Positions 48,000 to 58,337 of a DNA stretch of 64,000 nt are shown one piece after another. Numbering within the stretch: position 1 is the stretch's first letter; each line of letters begins with the position of its first letter. The position numbers and the translations under genes are program-made. This DNA comes from Roseovarius sp. M141 (GTDB lineage: Bacteria; Pseudomonadota; Alphaproteobacteria; Rhodobacterales; Rhodobacteraceae), in contig NZ_VCNH01000008.1 in the NCBI RefSeq assembly GCF_024355225.1, forward strand, positions 2,666,001-2,730,000, written 5' to 3'. The notes below the pieces were generated by a model. It was not told the origin of the DNA, searched no databases, and worked only from the letters and a program-made list of their open reading frames with translations.

Positions 48000-49706
48000 A
48001 TGACCCGACGCCCCAAATCCGACAGGCCCCTGCCACTATGGCTGCGCATGCAGGCCGCGCGCATGACACAGGGCCAGCCGGACAATGCGGCGCGGCGCGA
48101 ATTTCTGACGCAGGCCAGCGCGTTTGGCGTCAGCACGGGCGCGGCCTATGCGCTGCTTGGTCTGCCCGCCCCTGCTCGCGCACAGGACACGGACGGGACA
48201 ACCGCCCGGACGGAGGGGCGCAACGGCGCCGCCCGTCCGGCGCATCTGCGCATCCAGATGCTGGTGCGCGATCTTGGCGATCCGCGCAGCTTTGACTGGT
48301 TTCAGGCCGCGAACGTTACGCGCGGCTGGCTGGAATACCTTGTCAGCTATGAAAATGACGGCACCTTTCTGCCCCGCCTGCTGGAGGGCTGGCAGATCAG
48401 CGACGACGCCGCACATTATACCCTTTTCGTCCGGCAGGGCGTGACATGGAATGACGGCACCGCCTTTACCGCCCAAGACGTAGCGCGCAACATTGCGCGC
48501 TGGTGCGACCGCACCGCGCCGGGCAATTCCATGGCCGCCCGCTTTGCAGTGTTGATCGATCCGGAAACGGGCCAGGCCATAAAGGGCGCGATCAAAGTGC
48601 CCGATTCCCACACCGTCACGCTGACCCTGCCGCGCCCGGATATTTCACTGATTGCGGGCATGGGCGATTATCCGGCGGCCATCGTGCCGCCTGGGTTTGA
48701 TCCGGACACAATGCTGGAAAACCCCGTCGGAACAGGCCCCTACCTGCCCGAGTCATTCGTGGCGGGCCAGCGCGCGGTGCTGGTGCGTAACGATGCGCAT
48801 GCGTGGTGGAACGCGGGTAATGGCGCGTGGATGGAGCGGATCGAATTCATCGATACCGGGACAGATCCCGCCGTCGCCTACCGCGCTGCGCTGGCGGGCG
48901 AGATCGACATGACCCACACCGTCGAGGGCAGTTACATCGACGTCTTCGACCAGCTTGAGGGTTGGCGCGCGCATACCATCCGCACGGCATCGACCGTCAC
49001 GATCCGCGCCAACCAGTTGGCAGAAATCAACGGCCGACGCCCCTACGCCGACCTGCGCGTGCGCCGGGCGCTGCAACTGGCGATGAGCAACGAGATCCTG
49101 CTGGAACTGGGCCACGGCAATCGTGGCGAGGTGGCGCAAAACGTCCACGTGTCGTCGCTGCAACCGGCCTATGCGCCGATGCCCGCGCCGGAATATGACC
49201 CGGTGCGCGCCCGGCAGCTGATGGATCAGGCAGGCATGCTGGATTTCGAGCATGAGCTGATCTCGATCGATGACAGTTGGCGCCGCAACACCGCCGATAC
49301 CGCCGCGGCCCTGATGATCGACGCGGGTCTGCGGGTGCGCCGCACGATCCTGCCCGGCACGCGCTATTGGGCGCGGTGGAACAAATTCCCCTTCAGCACG
49401 ACCGACTGGGGGCACCGCCCGCTGGCCGTGCAGACCTATGCGCTGGCCTATCGCAGCGGCGAACCGTGGAACGAATTTGGCTGGTCGAATCCCGAATTCG
49501 ACGCCCTGCTGCAAGAGGCGCTGGCGACCCTGGATATCGAAGCGCGTCGCAGCATCATGGCCCGGCTGGAGACGCTGGTGCGCGACGATGCTGTGACGGT
49601 GCAGCCCTATTGGCGCACGCTGAGCAACCATTCCCGCGACGGGCTGCGCGGAGGCGGCCATCATATCGCGTTTGAGATCCGCCCCGCCGAATTGCGCTGG
49701 ACCTGA
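48000..49706 (+). CDS. ABC transporter substrate-binding protein (peptide/opine type), Tat signal
   Basis: A 568-residue family-5 extracellular binding protein. The N-terminus carries a twin-arginine motif (AARREFLTQASAFG, Arg32-Arg33) and a weakly hydrophobic segment to PAPARAQ, so export through Tat is likely. The mature part has WNDGTAFTAQDVARNIARWC, NPVGTGPYLPESFVAGQRAV, IRANQLAEINGRRPYADLRV and ending PYWRTLSNHSRDGLRGG. The ATG at 48000 has GGAGA nine bases upstream. No ABC permease or ATPase gene is next to it (an MFS exporter follows), so it is an orphan receptor, or its partners are elsewhere. Confidence 0.87.
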   Translation: MTRRPKSDRPLPLWLRMQAARMTQGQPDNAARREFLTQASAFGVSTGAAYALLGLPAPARAQDTDGTTARTEGRNGAARPAHLRIQMLVRDLGDPRSFDWFQAANVTRGWLEYLVSYENDGTFLPRLLEGWQISDDAAHYTLFVRQGVTWNDGTAFTAQDVARNIARWCDRTAPGNSMAARFAVLIDPETGQAIKGAIKVPDSHTVTLTLPRPDISLIAGMGDYPAAIVPPGFDPDTMLENPVGTGPYLPESFVAGQRAVLVRNDAHAWWNAGNGAWMERIEFIDTGTDPAVAYRAALAGEIDMTHTVEGSYIDVFDQLEGWRAHTIRTASTVTIRANQLAEINGRRPYADLRVRRALQLAMSNEILLELGHGNRGEVAQNVHVSSLQPAYAPMPAPEYDPVRARQLMDQAGMLDFEHELISIDDSWRRNTADTAAALMIDAGLRVRRTILPGTRYWARWNKFPFSTTDWGHRPLAVQTYALAYRSGEPWNEFGWSNPEFDALLQEALATLDIEARRSIMARLETLVRDDAVTVQPYWRTLSNHSRDGLRGGGHHIAFEIRPAELRWT

Positions 49707-49831
49707 GGCGCCCGCAGGCGTAAGCCGCCCGTCATGGGCGCGCGCTCGCAGCCCGCCCTGACCCCCTGCACGGCGCCGCTACCGGCCCGAGGCTATCCGC
49801 ACATCCGGTGCATTGCCGCGAAAGGCCCCAC

Positions 49832-51058
49832 ATGCGCAGACCCATCGCCACCCTGCCAATCCCCGAATTCGTTATCCTGCTGGCCATCATGGTGTCCACC
49901 ACGGCGCTGTCGACCGACATCATGCTGCCCGCGCTGGATGTGATGGGGCATGATTTGGGCGTGGACGACCCCAACAGCGTGCAATTGATCGTGTCGTCGC
50001 TGTTTCTGGGCTTTGCCGTGGGTCAGGCGCTGGCGGGGCCGCTATCGGACAGTTTCGGGCGCAAGCCGGTGATCTATGCCGGCTATGTCGTTTTCACCAT
50101 CGGCTGTCTCATGTCGCTATTCGCGGTCAGCTGGGAAGTCATGATTGCGGGCCGCGTGCTGCAAGGCTTCGGCGCCGCCGCGCCCCGGATCGTGACGATG
50201 GCACTGGTGCGCGACGGTTATGAGGGGCGCGCGATGGCGCGGATCATGTCCATCGTCATGGCCGTCTTCATCCTGGTGCCGACCGTCGCGCCCGCGCTGG
50301 GACAGGTCGTGATCTATATCAGTGGCTGGCGGGCGACCTTCGGCGTGCTGATCACCCTTGGGATCGGCGCCAGTCTGTGGTTCGCGCTGCGCCAGCCCGA
50401 AACACTGCCGCCACACGAGCGACGCCCCTTTTCCGCCCGCAGCATCGGTGCGGGCCTGCGCGAAATCATGGCCAGCCGCGTGGCGGTCGGAAATACCGTC
50501 GCGCTTGGGCTGATATTCGGCGTGTTCCTGAGCTATCTCAGCACGGCGCAGCAGATCTTTCAGATGGCCTATGATACCGGCGCGCTGTTCGCGCTCTATT
50601 TCGGGATGGCGGCGCTGTCGATCGGCGGCGCATCCGTGGTCAATTCGCTACTTGTCATGCGGATGGGCATGCGGCACCTGACGCGTCTGGCGCTGATCGG
50701 GCTGGCGGGGTTGTCGTTCTTGTTCCTGATCCCCGCGTTCAGCTGGGGTGGCACACCGCCGCTGGCGCTGTTCATGGCATGGCTGATGGCGGCGTTTTTC
50801 TGTGTCGGCATCCTGTTCGGCAATCTGAACTCGATCGCGATGGAGCCTTTGGGCCACCTCGCCGGGCTGGGCGCCGCGCTGATCGGATCGCTGTCGAACT
50901 TTATCGCGCTGCCGATTTCCTTATACATCGGCCATCATTTTAACGGCACCGTCGTGCCGCTGGTGCTGGGCTTTGGCATTGTGGGCATTCTTGCGCTGAT
51001 CACGGTCATCTGGGCAGAGCGCACCCGCACTACACCCAGCCTGCGATCTGGTGCATAA
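49832..51058 (+). CDS. MFS transporter, Bcr/CflA drug-efflux type
   Basis: A 408-residue carrier with about twelve helices. The motif-A loop GPLSDSFGRKPVIYAGYV lies between helices 2 and 3, and the ALSTDIMLPALDVMGHDLGV N-terminus is typical of Bcr/CflA proteins, which export drugs or sulfonamides and dipeptides. Start ATG at 49832 with AAGG seven bases upstream; the GTG eight codons earlier is weaker. Between the Tat binding protein and serS; substrate unknown. Confidence 0.88.
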   Translation: MRRPIATLPIPEFVILLAIMVSTTALSTDIMLPALDVMGHDLGVDDPNSVQLIVSSLFLGFAVGQALAGPLSDSFGRKPVIYAGYVVFTIGCLMSLFAVSWEVMIAGRVLQGFGAAAPRIVTMALVRDGYEGRAMARIMSIVMAVFILVPTVAPALGQVVIYISGWRATFGVLITLGIGASLWFALRQPETLPPHERRPFSARSIGAGLREIMASRVAVGNTVALGLIFGVFLSYLSTAQQIFQMAYDTGALFALYFGMAALSIGGASVVNSLLVMRMGMRHLTRLALIGLAGLSFLFLIPAFSWGGTPPLALFMAWLMAAFFCVGILFGNLNSIAMEPLGHLAGLGAALIGSLSNFIALPISLYIGHHFNGTVVPLVLGFGIVGILALITVIWAERTRTTPSLRSGA

Positions 51059-51103
51059 GGCTGGCAAAGGAACCGAGTCACCTGCGCCACAAGGACACCA
51101 GAC

Positions 51104-52396
51104 ATGCATGACATCCGTGCGATCCGCGAAAACCCTGCCGCCTTCGACGCCGCCCTGACGCGGCGCGGCAATGATGCCGCCGCAGACACCATTCTGGCGC
51201 TGGACGAGGCGCGCCGCGCCCGCATTTCCGCAGCCGAGATGGCCCAGGCCGAACAGAACAAGGCCTCCAAGGAGGTCGGCGCCGCCAAGGCAAGCGGCGA
51301 TAATGCCGAATTTCAACGCCTGCGCGCGCTGGTTGGCGAAAAGAAGGCCGAGATTGCGGCCATGACAGCCGAAGCCAAGGCGCTGGATGCCGAACTGGCC
51401 GATATGCTGCTGGGCCTGCCCAACCTGCCGATGGACGATGTGCCAGACGGCGCGGATGAGGCTGATAACGTCGAAATCCGCCGCTGGGGGACGCCCGCCA
51501 CCTACGATTTCGCGCCGCGCGAGCATTACGAGATCGCCGGCGTCCTGCCGGGCATGGATTTCGAGGCGGGCGCGAAACTCAGCGGCACGCGCTTTGTCGT
51601 ACTGACGGGCGCGATCGCACGCATCCACCGCGCGCTGGCGCAATTCATGCTCGACACCCATATCGATGAGAACGGCCTGCTTGAGACGTGGACCCCCGTG
51701 CTGGTGCGCGAGGAGATGATGATCGGCACGGGGCAACTGCCCAAGTTCGGCGAAGACAGCTATAAGACCACCGATGGCTGGTGGCTGGTCCCGACCGCCG
51801 AGGTGCCGGTAACGAACCTCGTCAACGGCGAGGTGGTGGAGGAATCCAGCCTGCCCCGCCGCCATGTCGCGCACACCCAATGCTTCCGCTCCGAGGCGGG
51901 GTCAGCCGGGCGCGACACGTCGGGCATGCTGCGCCAGCACCAGTTCGAAAAGGTCGAGATGGTCAGCATCACCCATCCCGATACCAGCCGGGACGAGCTG
52001 GACCGCATGACTGCCTGCGCCGAAGGCATTCTGGAAAAGCTGGGCATGCCCTACCGCACCATCGTTCTGTGCACCGGCGACATGGGCTTTGGCGCGCGGC
52101 GCACCCATGACATCGAGGTATGGCTGCCGGGGCAGGATACGTACCGCGAGATATCGTCAGTGTCGGTCTGCGGCGATTTTCAGGCGCGGCGCATGAATGC
52201 CCGGTTCAAGCCCTCAGATGGTGGCAAACCGCAATTCGTGCATACGCTGAATGGCTCGGGGCTGGCCGTCGGGCGCTGCCTGATCGCGGTTCTGGAAAAC
52301 GGCCAGCAGGCCGACGGCGCCGTGCGCCTGCCCGAGGCACTGCACCCGTACTTGGGCGGCAAATCGGTGCTGAGCGCCGAGGGCGTGCTGGTCTGA
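51104..52396 (+). CDS. serS: Seryl-tRNA synthetase
   Basis: Charges tRNA-Ser, the tRNA found twice in this window. 430 residues: N-terminal coiled-coil arm (about 25-110, [15 protein letters not shown]) and the class II catalytic domain. Motif 2: [20 protein letters not shown] with FEKVEM; motif 3: [17 protein letters not shown]. Start ATG at 51104. It follows the MFS gene by about 45 bases on the same strand. Confidence 0.98.
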   Translation: MHDIRAIRENPAAFDAALTRRGNDAAADTILALDEARRARISAAEMAQAEQNKASKEVGAAKASGDNAEFQRLRALVGEKKAEIAAMTAEAKALDAELADMLLGLPNLPMDDVPDGADEADNVEIRRWGTPATYDFAPREHYEIAGVLPGMDFEAGAKLSGTRFVVLTGAIARIHRALAQFMLDTHIDENGLLETWTPVLVREEMMIGTGQLPKFGEDSYKTTDGWWLVPTAEVPVTNLVNGEVVEESSLPRRHVAHTQCFRSEAGSAGRDTSGMLRQHQFEKVEMVSITHPDTSRDELDRMTACAEGILEKLGMPYRTIVLCTGDMGFGARRTHDIEVWLPGQDTYREISSVSVCGDFQARRMNARFKPSDGGKPQFVHTLNGSGLAVGRCLIAVLENGQQADGAVRLPEALHPYLGGKSVLSAEGVLV

Positions 52397-52482
52397 CCGC
52401 CTCGTGGCCGCTTGACCCCGTAAATGGCGCGCTAAGTCGCTTGTCGGGCGGCATGAAACCGCCTGCATAGAAGGATGCCGCC

Positions 52483-53202
52483 ATGCCTGTAATCGTGATG
52501 CCTGTTCTGGTGCTGCTTGCCGCCCTCGCCTTTGCCTTGTCGCCGCTTCTGGCGCCGGGCTTTGGCGGGTTTGATGCAAACCAATTCCCCGTCCCGCAGG
52601 TCCAGCCGCCGGTACAGCCGGCCGGATACGCCTTCGGCATCTGGGGAGTGATCTATCTGTGGCTGATCATCGGCGCGGCCTACGGTGTCTGGAAAAAGCT
52701 CGATGACGCCAAATGGGCGCCGATGCGCCTGCCGCTGATCCTGTCGCTGGCGGTCGGCGCGACATGGCTGCCCATCGCGCAGACCAGCGCGGTCTGGGCA
52801 ACGATCCTGATCTGGGTGATGTTGGGGTTTGCCGCGCTCGCCGTGCTGCGCACGCCCAAGGGGCGGGGCGCAAATGCGTGGCTGGGCCGCGCGCCTGTTG
52901 CCCTCTACGCGGGCTGGCTGACAGCAGCCTCGTCCGTATCTCTGGGCCTGATGGCTGCGGGATACGGCGTGATGGGCCAGATCCCCGCCGCCATTCTGGC
53001 GCTGCTGCTGGCGCTGGTTCTGGCAGTGGTGATCGCGCGCAGACGCCCTGACGCCTTTGGCTATCTGGCCGGGGTGATCTGGGCGCTGGTCGGCGTTTGC
53101 GTGCAGAACTGGCAGGGCGGGCCGCTGGCGGTGCTGATCACCGCCGCCATGGGCGCCGCGTTGCTGGTCGCGCTGGCCATCCTGAATATCAGGCGCACGT
53201 GA
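52483..53202 (+). CDS. TspO/MBR-like tryptophan-rich membrane protein
   Basis: A 239-residue integral membrane protein with about seven hydrophobic segments. PAGYAFGIWGVIYLWLIIGA resembles the tryptophan-containing helix of TspO/MBR and related proteins, and ATWLPIAQTSAVWATILIWV another. No soluble domain. Function unknown; TspO relatives are linked to tetrapyrrole or redox signalling. Two ATGs are close (52483 and 52498). It is convergent with der, stop to stop 13 bases. Confidence 0.7.
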   Translation: MPVIVMPVLVLLAALAFALSPLLAPGFGGFDANQFPVPQVQPPVQPAGYAFGIWGVIYLWLIIGAAYGVWKKLDDAKWAPMRLPLILSLAVGATWLPIAQTSAVWATILIWVMLGFAALAVLRTPKGRGANAWLGRAPVALYAGWLTAASSVSLGLMAAGYGVMGQIPAAILALLLALVLAVVIARRRPDAFGYLAGVIWALVGVCVQNWQGGPLAVLITAAMGAALLVALAILNIRRT

Positions 53203-53215
53203 CGTCGCACCTACG

Positions 53216-54667
53216 CTATTTCGGGGCTTTGCCCAGATGCTTGCGCAGGCTGGACGGACCTGCCTTCTTCTTGGCCTTGTAGGGGTTCTTGTCCGATTGG
53301 CTGCGCATGTGCAGGCGAATCGGCGTCCCCGGCATGTCGAAATCGACGCGCAGACCATTAACCAGATAGCGCGTATAGCTTTCCGGCAGCTTGTCGGGAT
53401 GGCTGCACATCACGACGAAACCGGGCGGGCGCGTTTTGACCTGCGTCATGTAGCGCATCTTGATCCGCTTGCCGCCGGGCGCGGGGGGCGGATGCGCCTC
53501 CAGCATGCCGGTCAGCCAGCGGTTCAGCTGCGCCGTGGTGATGCGGCGATTCCAAACGTCATGCGCCTTCTCCACCGCCGCGCGCAACCGGTCCAGCCCC
53601 CTGCCTGTCACGGCCGACACCGTGACCATCGGCGCACCGCGCAGCTGCGGCAAAAGCCGCTCGAACGATTCGCGCAGATCGCGCAGCTTCTGCTGCTTTT
53701 CCGGCTCCAGGTCCCATTTGTTGACGGCAACGACCACGGCCCGGCCCTCGCGCTCGGCCAGATCGGCGATGCGCAGATCCTGCTGCTCAAACGGGATGGC
53801 GGCATCCAGAAGGACAATCACGACCTCGGCAAATTTCACCGCGCGCAGACCGTCGCCAACGCTGAGCTTTTCCAGCTTTTCCTGAACGCGCGCCTTCTTG
53901 CGCATGCCGGCCGTGTCAAAGATGCGCGTATGCAGCCCATCCCATTCGATCTGAAGCGATATGGCATCGCGCGTAATCCCGGCCTCTGGACCGGTCAGCA
54001 GGCGCTCTTCGCCGAGTATCTTGTTGATCAGGGTCGATTTTCCGGCATTGGGACGGCCTACGACGGCGATCTGTAGTGGCTTCTTGGCGGTCGGTATGCG
54101 CGGCGCGTCAGGATCGCCATCCTCGACCGCGACATCCACGTCGGGCGCGTCGGCTGCGGCGCGCTTCTCAAACCCGTCGGCCAATGGCATCAGGATCGAA
54201 TAGAGATCGTTCAGCCCCTCGCCATGCTCGGCGGACAGGCGAATGGGTTCGCCCAGTCCCAGGCCATAGGCCTCGATCACGCCGCCATCGGCGGCGGCGC
54301 CCTCGGCCTTGTTCGCGGCTAGAATAACATGTTTCGACCGCTTGCGCAGGATTTCGGCGAACACCTCGTCCGTGGGCGTCACGCCGGTGCGCGCATCAAT
54401 CATGAACAGGCAGATATCGGCCATATCGACCGCCCGCTCGGTCAGCTTGCGCATGCGCCCTTGCAGCGATTCGTCCGTCGCCTCCTCAAGGCCGGCGGTG
54501 TCGATCACGGTAAAGCGCAGATCGCCCAGACGCGCCGCGCCCTCGCGCAGATCGCGCGTGACACCGGGCTGGTCGTCGACCAGCGCGATGCGTTTGCCGA
54601 CAAGGCGGTTGAACAGCGTGGATTTGCCCACATTGGGGCGCCCCACGATAGCGAGGCTGAAGGTCAT
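53216..54667 (-). CDS. der: GTPase Der (EngA), ribosome assembly
   Basis: Double GTPase needed for 50S subunit assembly, 483 residues. First G domain starts [20 protein letters not shown] (P-loop residues 8-15), [14 protein letters not shown] and [10 protein letters not shown]; second G domain has [40 protein letters not shown] and [12 protein letters not shown]-terminal KH-like domain ends with a basic tail. Normal length; next gene upstream on the same strand is bamB, the usual bamB-der order. Confidence 0.98.
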   Translation of the reverse strand: MTFSLAIVGRPNVGKSTLFNRLVGKRIALVDDQPGVTRDLREGAARLGDLRFTVIDTAGLEEATDESLQGRMRKLTERAVDMADICLFMIDARTGVTPTDEVFAEILRKRSKHVILAANKAEGAAADGGVIEAYGLGLGEPIRLSAEHGEGLNDLYSILMPLADGFEKRAAADAPDVDVAVEDGDPDAPRIPTAKKPLQIAVVGRPNAGKSTLINKILGEERLLTGPEAGITRDAISLQIEWDGLHTRIFDTAGMRKKARVQEKLEKLSVGDGLRAVKFAEVVIVLLDAAIPFEQQDLRIADLAEREGRAVVVAVNKWDLEPEKQQKLRDLRESFERLLPQLRGAPMVTVSAVTGRGLDRLRAAVEKAHDVWNRRITTAQLNRWLTGMLEAHPPPAPGGKRIKMRYMTQVKTRPPGFVVMCSHPDKLPESYTRYLVNGLRVDFDMPGTPIRLHMRSQSDKNPYKAKKKAGPSSLRKHLGKAPK

Positions 54668-54715
54668 TTTGGCGCTCCGAGACGGATCAAGCCGCCGTGT
54701 TACAGCAAACCGCGA

Positions 54716-56059
54716 TCAGCGGAAAGCGTGCAGTTGCCCATTGGTGCTCACGACATAGAGAACACCGCCCGCGACGACCGGATTTGTCGTGGCACCGCCC
54801 GGAACCGCAACACTGCGGCGCAGCCCCCCCGAGGCCGGATCGAAGAACCGCAGATAACCGTCATTGGACGCGACAACCAACTGGCCACCCGCCATGACGG
54901 GGCCGTAATGGGTGAAAACTTCGGCCTGACGCTTGGGCTTGGATTTGACGAAGAAGGGCAGTTTCGCCCCCCAGACACGGCTGCCATCGGAGGCACGCAG
55001 ACGGACCAGCTCGTTCTTGTCCGAAATCAGAAATACCGAATCGGATGTCGGCCAGACCGGATTCATCGGGCCCTCGTTGGCGGTCCATATACGCTCGCCA
55101 TTGGCTACTTTCAGCGCAGACATGCGGCCCGCCTGATTGCCGACATAGACGCGGTCCCCGTAGATCACCGGGTCGCCCGCAATGCTGGTGCCCCTGCTCT
55201 GGGCCAGACCGCTGCGACGCCCCGCGACCGTGGCATCCCACATCCGCAGACCGCCTTTGCGGAACGCGCCCTGCACCTCGCCCGAACCGAAGGCGAAGAC
55301 GGCGTATTGGTCCGACACGGCCGGCGCGGGGCCGCCGGTCACATTGTTGACGCTGGGCGCGGCCACCAGCCGCCATTCGATGCGGCCCGTATTGATGTCC
55401 AGCGCCCATGCTGTTTCGTCACCGGCGACGATGTAGACCAGATTGCCCATGACGGTCGGCGTGGCTGAGCCGCTTTCCAGCAGGTCCTGCTCCCAGATGG
55501 TGCGCCCGGTCGCCGGATTCAGCGCGGTGATCCGGCCAAAGCCGGTCGAGGCAAAAAGCTTGCCACCACCATAGGCAAGGCCGCCGCCGCTGCCCTCATT
55601 GGGCGAATCGTAGGCCGGGACCAGGCTGGCCGTCCATAGCGCCGCGCCATTGGTGCCGTGTGCACTGACAAGCGCATTGGCGTCCATCGCAAAGATGCGC
55701 CCCCCCGCGACCACCGGATCGGCGGTAATGCGACGGCGCGCGCCGTCGCCTGCGCCGATGGAGGCCGACCAGATCAGATTTGGGGCCGGGCTTAGCGCCG
55801 GATGGGCCGCGCGCGTCGCTGGCGTGCCGATGCGCTGGGTCCATTCGCCATTCGTGGCCGCGCCGGGCTGGCGCACAGGTGCGGCCATGTTTGGGCCCGA
55901 TGCGCCGACCACCTCGCTGGTTGCCGCTTCGGCCTGATCGCCGGTAAGAATCTCGCGCAGGCCCTCGCGCTTGCCGGGCAAGATCGCGTCTTTTTCAGCG
56001 CAGGCGGCCAACAGCATCGCTGATGCGACGAGGCCAATGATCGTTCCGTTACGTGTCAC
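54716..56059 (-). CDS. bamB: BamB-like outer-membrane assembly lipoprotein
   Basis: A beta-propeller lipoprotein of the BAM complex that inserts outer-membrane proteins. About 447 residues: signal with lipobox LLAAC (Cys20), then PQQ-like repeats (WSASIGAGDGARRRITADPV, LFASTGFGRITALNPATG, VWPTSDSVFLISDKNELVRL). The GTG at 56059 is preferred: AGAGGG lies nine bases upstream, whereas the ATG at 56068 would touch that site. Between yfgM-like and der, as in gammaproteobacteria. Confidence 0.88.
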   Translation of the reverse strand: MTRNGTIIGLVASAMLLAACAEKDAILPGKREGLREILTGDQAEAATSEVVGASGPNMAAPVRQPGAATNGEWTQRIGTPATRAAHPALSPAPNLIWSASIGAGDGARRRITADPVVAGGRIFAMDANALVSAHGTNGAALWTASLVPAYDSPNEGSGGGLAYGGGKLFASTGFGRITALNPATGRTIWEQDLLESGSATPTVMGNLVYIVAGDETAWALDINTGRIEWRLVAAPSVNNVTGGPAPAVSDQYAVFAFGSGEVQGAFRKGGLRMWDATVAGRRSGLAQSRGTSIAGDPVIYGDRVYVGNQAGRMSALKVANGERIWTANEGPMNPVWPTSDSVFLISDKNELVRLRASDGSRVWGAKLPFFVKSKPKRQAEVFTHYGPVMAGGQLVVASNDGYLRFFDPASGGLRRSVAVPGGATTNPVVAGGVLYVVSTNGQLHAFR

Positions 56060-56137
56060 CGCGTGCATCCCTCTTTCCGTCTTCGCCCGTGTCGCATGAT
56101 CTGCGCACTGCCTTGTCACCCACAGTCGCGCGCCCGG

Positions 56138-56872
56138 TTAGTTGCCGGACGCATCGCCTGCGGCGTTATTCTCGTCGCCTGCATCGATCTGATCTGTATC
56201 CGCTGCATCTGCGCCCATACCGACCTGATCGATGTCTTTGCCAAGCGCCACAATCACTTGTGTCGCGCGGCGACGCAAGCCCGGCGTTGCATCGGCATCG
56301 CCAGCAATTCTGCTCAGGCGGTCCGCCGCCGCATCCGTATCGCCCGCGTCGATATCAAGATAGGCTAGCTGTTCTTCGGCCAGAAGGCGCGTCACACCGC
56401 CGCCCAGCGCCAGGCCATCCAACTGCGCGCGCCGCGCGTCCGCATCCATGGCGCCGCCCGAAATCATCACCGCCTTGAGCGTGGCGATCTGACGATAGAT
56501 CGGCGCGACGTCCAGATTTTCGGCGATGCGCAGCAGGCGTTGCTGCGCGCCTTCGGGATCGCTCTCCAGTGCTTCGGCGGCGGCCATCATGTCGATCACC
56601 GCGCGGCTGCCTGGCCCGGCTGCGCCCACATCATCCAGCACCGCGGCCCGCGCGCTGCGGTCCTCGGTCTCCAACGCGGCCATCATGGCATCGCCCAGCG
56701 CCTCGGCCTGGGCACGGTCCTGCGCCTTGCGCCATTCGTTCCAGGCGGCACCGCCGACCAGAACGACAACAGCCAGGATCGCGATCCAGCCATAGCGGCG
56801 CATAAGGGCAAACAGGCGATCGCGGCGGACCTCTTCGCTGACCTCTTCGATGAAACTGTCGCTGTCACTCAC
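56138..56872 (-). CDS. YfgM-like tetratricopeptide membrane protein
   Basis: A 244-residue protein with a cytoplasmic N-terminus (SDSDSFIEEVSEEVRRDRLF), one membrane helix (about 29-44, WIAILAVVVLVGGAAW) and a periplasmic helical part (about 50-205, TPR-like, DUF2133 family), then an Asp/Ala tail. Such proteins (YfgM) associate with SecYEG and periplasmic chaperones. The start is GTG at 56872, with AGGCAGG upstream; the frame upstream is open but not homologous. It precedes bamB, in keeping with a role in envelope protein handling. Confidence 0.83.
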   Translation of the reverse strand: MSDSDSFIEEVSEEVRRDRLFALMRRYGWIAILAVVVLVGGAAWNEWRKAQDRAQAEALGDAMMAALETEDRSARAAVLDDVGAAGPGSRAVIDMMAAAEALESDPEGAQQRLLRIAENLDVAPIYRQIATLKAVMISGGAMDADARRAQLDGLALGGGVTRLLAEEQLAYLDIDAGDTDAAADRLSRIAGDADATPGLRRRATQVIVALGKDIDQVGMGADAADTDQIDAGDENNAAGDASGN

Positions 56873-57089
56873 GGGGGCGCCTGCCTTGCCTTGCTGCGGT
56901 TTTGCCTCTCTTAGCGTGTCATGCCGGGCCTGCCAAGGGCTGCGCGGCGCGCTACGGTCCGGCCAGTTTTCGCGCAGCGCGGCAAAACTGCGACCAGGTG
57001 GACGCAACTGGACGTAGAATACCGTAAGAAACCTGTGACCACGCGCGCGATTTGCGCTATCAGCGCGGAGACAAAGTAAAAGGTACTAT

Positions 57090-58337
57090 ATGCGCTTGTT
57101 CTCGATCCTTGCCGCGATCGCCGTATCGCTGATGATCTACGCCTTCGTGTTCGAACGGCCGCGCCTGATGGCTGCCTTGGGGACGGATGCCCCCGACACC
57201 ACCGATGTCGCGCAAGAGCCTGCTGAACCAACAGAATCCAGCCCCGATCCGGGAGCCATCGGCGTCGTCGCCGTCCACAGCCGCGCGCAGGAATTCGACA
57301 GCGCGGTGGTGCTGCGCGGCCAGACGCAGGCCAACCGTCAGGTCGAGGTGCGCGCCGAAACCTCGGGCAAGGTCATCAGCGACCCGCTGCGCAAGGGCAG
57401 CTTTGTTGACGCGCAGCAGACGCTGTGCCGTCTGGCCCCCGGCACGCGCGATGCCGCCCTGGCCGAAGCCCGCGCCCGCCGCGCCGAAGCTGAAACGCGC
57501 GTGCCCGAAGCCCAGGCCCGGCTGACCGAGGCCGAGGCGCGACTGGCCGAGGCGCAGCTGAACAACACCGCAGCCTCCACCCTGAGCCAAAGTGGCTTTG
57601 CCTCGGACACGCGCGTGGCCGGCGCCCGCGCCGCGCTCAGCGCAGGCGAGGCAGTGGTTCAGGCCGCAAAATCCGGGCTGGACGCCGCGCGCACCGGTAT
57701 TGAGGGCGCCGAGGCCGGCGTCGCCGCAGCCGAGGAGGAGATGACCCGCCTCAACATCACGGCGCCCTTCGCCGGGCTGCTGGAATCAGACACGGCCGAG
57801 CTGGGCAGCCTGCTGCAACCTGGTGCGCTGTGCGCAACGGTGATCCAGCTGGACCCGATCAAGCTGGTCGGCTTCGTATCCGAAGCCGATGTGGCGCGTG
57901 TCACACTGGGTGCCGACGCGCGCGCGCGGCTGGTCAACCGGCAGGAGGTCACAGGCGCCGTGACCTTCGTGGCCCGCTCTGCCGATCCCGAAACCCGCAC
58001 CTTCCGCGTCGAAGTGGCGGTGCCGAACGCCGATCTGGCCCTGCGCGACGGCCAGACCGCCGAGATCATGATTGCCTCGGAGGGCACGCCCGCCCACCTT
58101 CTACCGCAATCGGCGCTGACGCTGAACGACGAAGGCACCCTGGGCGTGCGCATCGTGACCGCCGAGAATACGGCCGGTTTCATCCCCGTCGCCCTGATGC
58201 GCGATACTGCCGACGGCGTATGGGTCGCGGGCCTTCCGCAGGCTGCGGACGTCATCGTGATCGGTCAGGAATATGTCGTCGCGGGCGTGCCTGTCAGGGC
58301 CAGCTACGGTGACAGCAACGGGGACCTCGCACAATGA
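57090..58337 (+). CDS. RND efflux periplasmic adaptor (HlyD/AcrA type)
   Basis: A 415-residue membrane-fusion protein: one N-terminal anchor (LFSILAAIAVSLMIYAF), lipoyl-like halves (VVLRGQTQANRQVEVRAETS, and LNITAPFAGLLESDTAELGS) around a long Ala/Glu-rich coiled coil (residues about 120-210), a beta-barrel domain (VIQLDPIKLVGFVSEADVAR) and a membrane-proximal domain. The ATG at 57090 has AAAGG seven bases upstream. Its stop overlaps the start of the permease by four bases (ATGA). Links the inner-membrane pump to an outer-membrane channel not encoded here. Confidence 0.94.
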   Translation: MRLFSILAAIAVSLMIYAFVFERPRLMAALGTDAPDTTDVAQEPAEPTESSPDPGAIGVVAVHSRAQEFDSAVVLRGQTQANRQVEVRAETSGKVISDPLRKGSFVDAQQTLCRLAPGTRDAALAEARARRAEAETRVPEAQARLTEAEARLAEAQLNNTAASTLSQSGFASDTRVAGARAALSAGEAVVQAAKSGLDAARTGIEGAEAGVAAAEEEMTRLNITAPFAGLLESDTAELGSLLQPGALCATVIQLDPIKLVGFVSEADVARVTLGADARARLVNRQEVTGAVTFVARSADPETRTFRVEVAVPNADLALRDGQTAEIMIASEGTPAHLLPQSALTLNDEGTLGVRIVTAENTAGFIPVALMRDTADGVWVAGLPQAADVIVIGQEYVVAGVPVRASYGDSNGDLAQ

